Assembly (NCBI RefSeq): GCF_963678635.1
Contig: NC_087070.1
Location: forward strand, 49,147,467-49,211,466
Length of the DNA: 64,000 nt
Origin: Symsagittifera roscoffensis
Taxonomy: Eukaryota; Xenacoelomorpha; Acoela; Convolutidae
Direction of reading: 5' to 3'
How positions within the stretch are numbered: position 1 is the stretch's first letter; each line of letters starts with the position of its first letter. The position numbers and the translations under genes are program-made. Below the pieces are notes generated by a model. That model made no database searches and was not told where the DNA came from. It saw only the letters and a list, made by a program, of their open reading frames with translations. Shown here piece by piece: positions 57,121 to 64,000 of the stretch.

Positions 57121-57748
57121 GTTTTCGAAATCTTCCTTCTGGTTTTCGGTTATGTACTTAAACCCAAGATCTTGCTGAAGACATTAATTCCATTCACACT
57201 CGGAAACGATTCTGGATCCTCTGTTCTCTGCTATGTTCTCTCCACATTACAACACAGAGACCTTCTGTTGTTCTTGTTGATAATGATAGTTATTTGGCTA
57301 AATCTCAGTAGTCTGTCTGTTTCAACCACCTCATCTTTGAAACCAATTGCAGATCCATCATTATAATATTTTTTTTCTTCTTATATTTTGTAGCCGATAT
57401 AGCCAATAAAGCAAACTTTACTTGTTCAACGTCGCCATGCAAATCGTCCGTCAAATTTTCTCTTCCATTTGTAATGTTTTGCTGCCACCAATTTGCAAAT
57501 TTGAGCAAGTCACTACCAAGTATGAATTGTAAGCCCAGTTGTTCCTGAACAAGATGGGCTATACTGGAAACATCGCTGTAGTTGGGGAATGCAACAAAGC
57601 GGTCCCGCTATGCCTTCGATGACATTCATTAAATGACTCTGCTGTTCGCCTGCAGATTTTGTAAATTCTATCATGGACTCCAGTGTTGCTTTTTCGCTTC
57701 AATTAGAACAATGTGGTTTGGTCCAATTATTACAAAATCGTTTTCGCC
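57121..57748 (-). pseudogene. NERD-like nuclease pseudogene, unit 2
   Basis: Minus strand from 57748: DEGENDFVIIGPNHIVLIEA followed by Lys, which carries the Asp and Glu-x-Lys residues expected of a NERD core. Later FANWWQQNITNGRENLTDDL and VEQVKFALLAISATKYKKKK (57508-57305), then ENQKEDFENKYKILVITVC and VGSAK (about 57140-57070), which may be a decayed Walker A loop (G-x-x-G-S-G-K-T). Stops and frameshifts throughout. The NERD plus P-loop arrangement would fit NERD-helicase-like proteins; this is inference. Confidence 0.5.
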
Positions 57749-57825
57749 TTCATCACAATTTAACCTTTTCTGGCTCTGAAGTTTCGTTCTGCTGATCTCT
57801 AATTGCGCTAGTGGCTCACTGAACC

Positions 57826-58160
57826 CCGCGCCGCCTGACCTGAACCAACCCCATCCTAAAACAACGCCCCACCTCCACTTCCTTCACCTGAATCAACTTT
57901 TCCCGCTTGAACCAACCCTGGGGTACGGGAGGAGGTCGGGGAGGTTGGTTCAGGTGGTTGGGTGGTTGGGTGGTTCAGGCTAGGGGGCGGGTGGTTCATG
58001 CCAGGGGGTTTGGTTCAGGTGTGTGTGGGGGGGGGGAGGGGTGATTCAGGTGAGGGGGGTTTCATGTCGTTCAGGGGTGGCGGGGCGGGGCGATAGGGCA
58101 CACGTTGGGGTGGCTGGGGACTTCCAAGTGGGCAAAGGGGCAAACGTTAGGGGAGGGGAT
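57826..58160. repeat. G-rich minisatellite with inverted flank
   Basis: 57826-57925 is C-rich with CCTGAACCAACCCC-type words. 57925-58160 is G-rich with GGTTGGTTCAGGTGGTTGGG, repeated GGTTCAGG and G runs up to 10. Several closely spaced GGG runs could form G-quadruplexes, and the two halves are partly complementary. Confidence 0.85.
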
Positions 58161-59064
58161 AGGTTAGCGCAATTGCTTGCTATTTGAGAAAATTTGAGAC
58201 TGATTAGTACAGTAATTCTGGCAAAATTTTGCACGAGGCGAAAAAAATAACTGAAAAAACTATATTAACTGATGTTAAATGGATTATAATTAATTTTAAA
58301 ATTGATAAGACTAATGGATTACAGTCAGTTTTTTATTCCATACTGTTGTTCTGGGAATAACCTGGTATTCAATTATTTTGATAATACTTTAGCACAAAAA
58401 TTTATTACAATTGGTTTTTCTCAGTTTTTTAGATGCGGGAAACATAGAAAATACCGGGTAAAAATTTGATCGTAAGATTATATAGAGATATAATGTCTGA
58501 CCATCTTAACTTTCTACATGAGGGCAAAAATGCAATGTTTTACATTAGTCATTCTAAATAAACTTTTAAATAATGAATTTCAGAAAAAATCAAAGAGGGG
58601 ACTGGAAAAGAGCTGTTCTCTGTTTTCCTTCCACGCCAAAAAAAGTTCTGTGGGCAGTACGTGCCATTAAATGAGGCAAAAATATCATATCTGGAAATGA
58701 CTGATTGCTGATCCAACGCTAATTTTTAAAAACTTTTGAGCACTCTTTTTTTAAACCGAATTTCAATAATTCGTTGGGAAAGTTAACTTGCACTTTAATT
58801 TGCTCTTTAAATTTTTTCTTCTACAATAAGAATTTATTTCTAAAATTTTCACAAGTCTCGAGTTTATTCAAGTTTCGTTTCTACTGAACTCATGTTGCTT
58901 TAAATTAAGTGAGATTTAATTCCGCTTAGAAAATTGTTTTGTTTCTTGTTGTTCCGACTTTCGATACGAAAGTAACGGAATATTTGTGCTCGGGGTGGTT
59001 TTTTTTTCTTCAGACAAATTTCGACTTTTTAACTAGCCATTTTTGACGGATTTTTTATATCATT
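58161..59064. other. Gene-free AT-rich stretch
   Basis: No supportable features between the minisatellite and dispersed repeat D3. Confidence 0.5.
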
Positions 59065-59330
59065 CGAAAGATATTGTTGTCCTGAGCTCAAATTTGAAAA
59101 GATACTTCACCTGTGATCATTTTTTGTAAAGTTACGGGGGTTTAAAGATTGGCATTTTGGCCAATTTGGGACAATTAACGCGCGATATATTTCGCGCTAT
59201 TAACGCGTGAGCGGAGAGTTAATCCGTGTTAGAAATCGTTCCAAATTGGTTGAAATAGTTTATTTGCCATACTTGATTTGTTACAAGGAGCGAGATCTAT
59301 CCTTTTGTACTTTATATGGCGTGTGGGGGG
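59065..59330 (+). repeat. Dispersed repeat D3, copy 2
   Basis: Same block order as 14095-14340. Contains the near-palindrome GCGCGATATATTTCGCGC followed by TATTAACGCGTGAGCGG. Confidence 0.5.
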
Positions 59331-59424
59331 ATGATTTTCATTAAAAAAATTTCAAATTTTAGGAAATTGTTTTTTTTTTTCATTTTGTTTTATTTCATTT
59401 AATTTTTCCATGTTATTACTGCTC

Positions 59425-59490
59425 CATAGACCTTAAGAGGCAGTCGGAACGTTCAGGGCCTCGCCCTGATACGAGCAATCTTGTTTTTTT
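59425..59490 (+). repeat. Dispersed repeat D2, copy 3
   Basis: GAGGCAGTCGGAACGTTCAG followed by CCTGATACGAGCAATCTTGT, matching the D2 core. Confidence 0.5.
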
Positions 59491-60241
59491 TGTTCTCTTC
59501 TCTTACATTTTCTATATAATTCTTTCAGTTTTTGCTGATCTTCTTTTATTTTCCTTAATCTAACTTATGCGCCACTTTGTCCCTTCCGGCATATATGCTT
59601 GAAACCCTTACCCGTCACTCATTACTCAACGCGCTTAAGCCCCACACATTTCACCTCTCCCGACTCCTTCGTAAATTTAGGCCCTTTCCCTCCTTGGGTG
59701 GTAAAGAAAAATAGTGGACAAAATTTTTGATTCTCATAGCTAGAAACTTGCGTCAAGCATTAACTAGCAGTAAAGAGAAGCTACTAGTCTTTGTTTCAAT
59801 CACCTGAAGCTGGTTGAAGATAAAGAAAAAATGAAAACAGGATGAATAAATTTTGTGGAAATTACCGAAAATCATATTCATTCGAACGTGCGGCAAAGCA
59901 GAAATACAATAGTTCGTTTCAAAACAAAGGCCGTCACACAAAAATGGTGCTTTTTATGGGAAAAAAATGTTTTGATGATGTTGTGATTGTTGTGATTTGT
60001 GTTGGTTATGAGTTGGGATGGATGTCTAACTGAGAGAGTAATTTCAGATAGGGTACACCGTCTGCTCGTCACGCTATCTTATTTTCGGCCGGATGGATTC
60101 GGGCAACTTCTTAGTCTAAAACCGATGTTAATCTTACTCTTATATCTCTTAGTCTCAGTAGATCTAGAGTATACTGGTTTGTTACGAGTCGGTCTCTTGG
60201 AGAAAGCAACTAAGTTGTAAGTTAAACTCAAAATGCTCTGG

Positions 60242-60267
60242 TGCTGAAATTACAAGTAATTTCAGCA
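60242..60267. repeat. Short perfect palindrome
   Basis: TGCTGAAATTAC AA GTAATTTCAGCA: a 12-bp stem with two central bases. No downstream T run that would suggest a function. Confidence 0.9.
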
Positions 60268-60379
60268 TTTACAAATAAGTGGGTTGTTAGTTTGATGGAG
60301 TGTAATTGGTTAGTCTTTAATTTTTTATAGGGATAAAATATCTAATTTATATCCAATAATAATATATAAATTGGATCTG

Positions 60380-60780
60380 GTTCCACCCATCCGGGGTTTA
60401 CAGTGTTTTCGTTCTTTTGACTTCTATCTGTAATGGAGGATGGATGATGATCGTTTGTATTTCGCGAGCATCATTTCTATTCCGTTCTTGGAAGTGAAAG
60501 CTCCAGGAAGCTGGAATGGAATCGTAGATGTCCTTCTGTCATTCAACAATGACTGAGAGTGTCAAAAAATCAATCTGATTTCCAAATGGTTTGTTATGAT
60601 CGTCTGTTCTTGATCGGAGTGGAGAACTGTACTTCCATCTTGTTTGGGAATGGCGTGAAGCTCGAGTTTGGAGGGAATGCCTTGTAACTCGGATCTGAAC
60701 ATCGAGGTGGTCATTGGTCTGATTCAATGAAGTCCTTTGCTTCGGTGTCAAGTCGTACTTCAAATCCTTTTAGTTGTGGT
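60380..60780 (-). pseudogene. Possible coding remnant, unidentified
   Basis: The minus strand has coding-like text in switching frames: FEVRLDTEAKDFIESDQ near 60760-60710, then IPSKLELHAIPKQDGSTVLH near 60680-60620 and FQLPGAFTSKNGIEMMLAKY near 60520-60450. The base composition is less AT-rich than the surroundings. No domain recognised; low confidence. Confidence 0.25.
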
Positions 60781-61945
60781 TGTGAGCGGCATATCGATTA
60801 TGTTCAGCCATTCTGTGTATTGAGTGTGATGAGGTCGTCTTAGATTCTTGATGCTCGTCTTCGTGATTGTGTATGATCTATTTTACTGCGTTATGTAGTT
60901 TACACAAATAAATGTTTAGTTAGTTCTTCTTTTAATTATGATATTTTATTTTTTTTTATCGCAAAAGCTTTTATTTTAGTTCTGTTATTTTTAAAGAGTT
61001 ACTCTTACTTGAGTACCTCTTATCAAAAATAAGAAGTGTGTCACAAAGCGTGGGTTCTAGCACGGTGGGTTAGGCAGGCTATTTAGCATGCTCAGGACGT
61101 CCTCTCCTGGTGGGTTAGGCCAGGAGTGAGGGTATGATTGCATGCTGGTTTTTTATGGGGTCCTGTTTTGTGTTAACCTTTTATGTTATGTTTGTTACTG
61201 GTTTTTCCCTTTTGTTGTTTTGGTTGTGTTCTTTTTTAAAAAATCAAATTGTTTGGTTTGGGTTTGTTTTTCGACTTTTTGGTGTTTTATTCTTTCTTTT
61301 TTAGACTTATCAATAGTCTTCAAAAGAATAAATTATCGGTTTCTTTAAGCTGGTTTAATCCGGTTTGGATACCGTGGGTTTTTTTTCTTAGTCATGTTCT
61401 TAGCTTATGGTTTAAGGTTTTTAGTAAGCTGCGTTGGTTAGTTGGGATTATTATATAATTCCTTTCCAACCGGGTTAAAAGAAAGTTGGAAACTTGTTAT
61501 TACTAGCTTGAGTTGTTATTAGCAAAAGTTAAAACTTGAAATCAATATTTTAGGCAATTTGTCGTAGGCGAGCTGTGCGAGTGTGAATACAATTTGTGTG
61601 CGAGTGAATTTGGTCTTCAAAAGGTTAGTACTGCTTGCATTTGTATGAATTTACTACTGAAAATTTTAAATTTACTGTTTTGTGGGGATTGAAATTATTA
61701 AATTATTTTCATCGTATTTAGATTTACTTCATTGGGGAAAAAATTTGTAGATTAATTTATTACTGTGGAGAAGAAATTTTCCTGCATCATTCATTGCTGT
61801 TTGTTTACAAAAGTTTATAATTTATGAAAGAGTTTGTAATTTTTTTTTGTTTTTCTGTTTGTAGATGATCGTGATCTAAAGACTAAAGAAAAAACATTTA
61901 ATAAAGAATGGTTAGTTTATTTCGAATTTATTCGTTCATAAATTA
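60781..61945. other. Gene-free stretch, T-rich on the plus strand
   Basis: A short duplicated word GGTGGGTTAGGC appears twice (about 61044 and 61098). Otherwise no supportable feature. Confidence 0.45.
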
Positions 61946-63889
61946 TTTAGTTTATACTTACATAGTCATCTGGAAAGAAGCCATGAGGGAAGATATCGTG
62001 TATAGCATCTGATGTGGTTAGTAGCTTTGCTAATATGCGAATGATGTTTTTAGTATGAAGAAGTGGCCAAAGCAATTGAAGTGCCTTAATGGTCTTTAGT
62101 GATTCAGTGCCAATGGAAAATTCGTGATGCGTGTGCTGGATAAGGTTAGAAAGCTTGTAATTGTATTTATTATTGTGAATAAATTCTAAAATTGGGATTT
62201 CTACAGGTTGTATTTATTCATGCGGGACAATGAGTGGTCGGGATTCTTCTACATTAAATGTCTTGGTTAGTGGGCAGAATATATACATTTGGGTTATGGG
62301 GTCATAATTACGGAGGATGCCTTGGAAGTTAGTGTTTTTAATGCAATATGTGAAATTTAGAAGCAATGGTGATGTGTATTTAGAGTTAATAAAGTGATAG
62401 CGATGATGGGGTTGTCGTGATGGTGTATGTAAGTCAAAGTGATTTTGAATGAATTTATAATAAGTGTAAGTGTGTGTCTGTTTAGTTCTTAGTTAATGTC
62501 GTGTGAACAGTGCAGATCTCGTTCTTTTTGAGTGAGGAAAAGGAAGGTCAGTGAAAAAGTTTCAAATTTTTCGTAAAATGATTCATAAGCTTCTATGTCA
62601 GTTAGTGCTTCTGAAATGATGTGATCGTTTTTTTTATCTATTGAGCTTAGTGTAAAAATGTAAGGTGTTCGGATGAAAAAATTTTCGGTTAGTTGCGGGT
62701 TAGCAAACTTATCGTCGCCGAGGAATTGATCTTGGTTGGGTCGGAAGATATTAATGTCGCAGTGCTCGATGGAATATTCGTTAGCTCGAGGTGCGGTGAA
62801 CATTTTTAATAGCTTTTTGTATCCTACGTGCGTAAATTGTCGAGGTGTTAGTGCTTTAGTTAGTCTAAAAAGGTCATTTTTACTTCTTTCTTCTTCTTGA
62901 GGTGTGTTAATGAGTGGTAAACACAGTGGGTTTGAGAAATAATAAAATGATGTCCAATGGAGTGTGGGGATTAATCCATGCTCATCGACATAGTGGGGCT
63001 GTTCAGTGTGAAGGTCGGAGTGACTAATTGTAGATCGAGGAAAGAGGGGTAAAGAAATTTGGAGAGTTTCGGGAGTAATTGTATGGTCAGGGTTGTTTAT
63101 ATAGTCGCGGGCTGTTCCGGGTTTGGAGGGAAACGTCTGATTAGGAAATTTTCTTTTGAATGTTCTATATGCACGGTTATTAGTGGATGATGATTGATTT
63201 GATGCTGAGGATTGAGCTAAAGAAGGGGTAAAATCTGAAGAAGGTGTAGGAGTTGGAGGGTTTGATGATGTTATGGTTGACGATAACTGATGAATGGTTA
63301 GGGTGTGAGGGTGTTGTACTTGTTGTTGTAATGTTATTAGGTTGTTTAGTTCATATGAGATTTGCGTGGTATCTGGGGAATTATTGTTGGAGCGTTCGTT
63401 CGTAAAGTGGGAGTATGTTGGTATCGCTTGGAAAATATGAGAGGGAGTAGAGGAGAGTTAGTTTGGGCTTGCGAGTGGATGGGTCGAAAGGGGGGTTGAG
63501 AAAATGTTGACGGGCTGGGTTCTGAGTTTGCGAATTCGTCAGGGGTTTCGAGGTCTGAACTTTGAAATTGACAAATTATATGGAAAGCTGTGATATCTGA
63601 GTTAGCATTAGAAACCATGCCGGATGACGTGGTTATATGGGGTGATTCGGGTGGCGGGAAAGCAAAAAGTGGGATGATGGGAATTGGGTTGTGGAGATTT
63701 GCTGGATGGGAAATTGAACGGTGAAGGGATCCAACTTGTCGGCTCATCGTGGGCTAAAAAATGATTGTTCTGAGATTGAAAATTAGTGGTGTGTGGTTGT
63801 TCAATAATTTGTTCATATGTATCGTCACTTTGTGTTACTAGATGTTGAATTTGTATATAAATTGTATATAATTTGGTCTTGAACTTCAT
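61946..63889 (-). pseudogene. Unidentified protein-coding pseudogene (about 640 codons in four frame segments)
   Basis: Four consecutive minus-strand open segments: 63889-63608 (starts MKFKTKLYTIYIQIQHLV), 63755-63346 (Ser/Pro-rich), 63457-62489 (over 320 codons, no internal Met until 62803; includes THVGYKKLLKMFTAPRANEY and SIDKKNDHIISEALTDIEAY) and 62470-61946 (YTSPLLLNFTYCIKNTNFQG, then one in-frame TAA, then VEIPILEFIHNNKYNYKLSN and FPHGFFPDDYVSIN). Each join needs a one- or two-base shift. Amino-acid composition stays protein-like across the joins, which supports one decayed gene. I recognise no domain; a retroelement gag/ORF1 or a host gene are both possible. GTAAGT near the end could be a splice donor. 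Confidence 0.45.
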
Positions 63890-64000
63890 ATTGAACGTGA
63901 TATTTGCGAGTGCTAAATTTGGGGCTGATTACAATTTAAACTTGGTAATTGTGGTGCTGTGGGTAGTGTATTGGTATTGTGTTGTGATTCGTCATATGCA

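Larger units (their letters stand above)
52644..57748. repeat. Second tandem duplication, unit 2
   Basis: Copy of 47486-52520. It keeps 237 bp (56884-57120) that unit 1 lost; the missing segment is bounded by a CTT microhomology. Confidence 0.92.

Noticed and set aside
61142-61458. Hydrophobic Phe/Leu/Val-rich plus-strand open frames
   Set aside because: Could look like membrane segments, but two overlapping frames show the same bias and the DNA is simply T-rich.

Overview
This is a eukaryotic (metazoan) window: AT-rich, intron-containing and dense in retroelement debris. The host anchor is an Islet-class LIM-homeodomain gene on the minus strand (414-8184). Six exons with matched splice phases were assembled; the 3' end of the gene lies to the left of the window. 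Lineage cannot be fixed from the sequence. Islet, Ty3/gypsy, BEL/Pao and APE-type LINE sequences together say animal, probably an invertebrate. A 200-base N run (9499-9698) shows a draft assembly.

Layout. 1-8184: Islet. 8185-14434: gene-free AT-rich DNA with the gap and old dispersed repeats. 14435-17272: two diverged direct repeats bracketing unidentified minus-strand coding debris, ending in a large inverted repeat. 17290-19085: a dead Ty3/gypsy pol remnant (family B). 18666-34943: a tandem segmental duplication. Its second unit is interrupted by a 7.6 kb Ty3/gypsy element (family A, 24491-32110, minus strand) with two 339 bp LTRs about 97% identical, a tRNA-Ser-type primer site, and gag, protease, RT, RNase H and integrase in order. 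This element carries a few stops and frameshifts, but its roughly 3.3 kb integrase frame is open. 34535-36900: a decayed APE-type LINE on the minus strand with a triplicated endonuclease N-terminus. 36995-41720: direct and inverted repeats. 41764-43215: a BEL/Pao pol remnant. 44695-45335: a terminal-inverted-repeat element full of a short repeated motif. 47096-57748: a second tandem duplication of about 5 kb, each unit carrying a dead family-B Ty3/gypsy element and, on the minus strand, a degraded NERD-like nuclease with a possible P-loop remnant. 57826-58160: G-rich minisatellite. 61946-63889: an unidentified minus-strand protein-coding pseudogene.

Most of the sequence is transposon history. 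The points most worth testing are in family A: three SUMO-interacting-motif-like segments in the integrase tail, a recurrent CCC-RAY-GGG motif throughout the internal region, and a gag start codon that straddles the LTR/primer-site junction. The NERD-like pseudogene and the unidentified 61946-63889 gene also deserve a second look.
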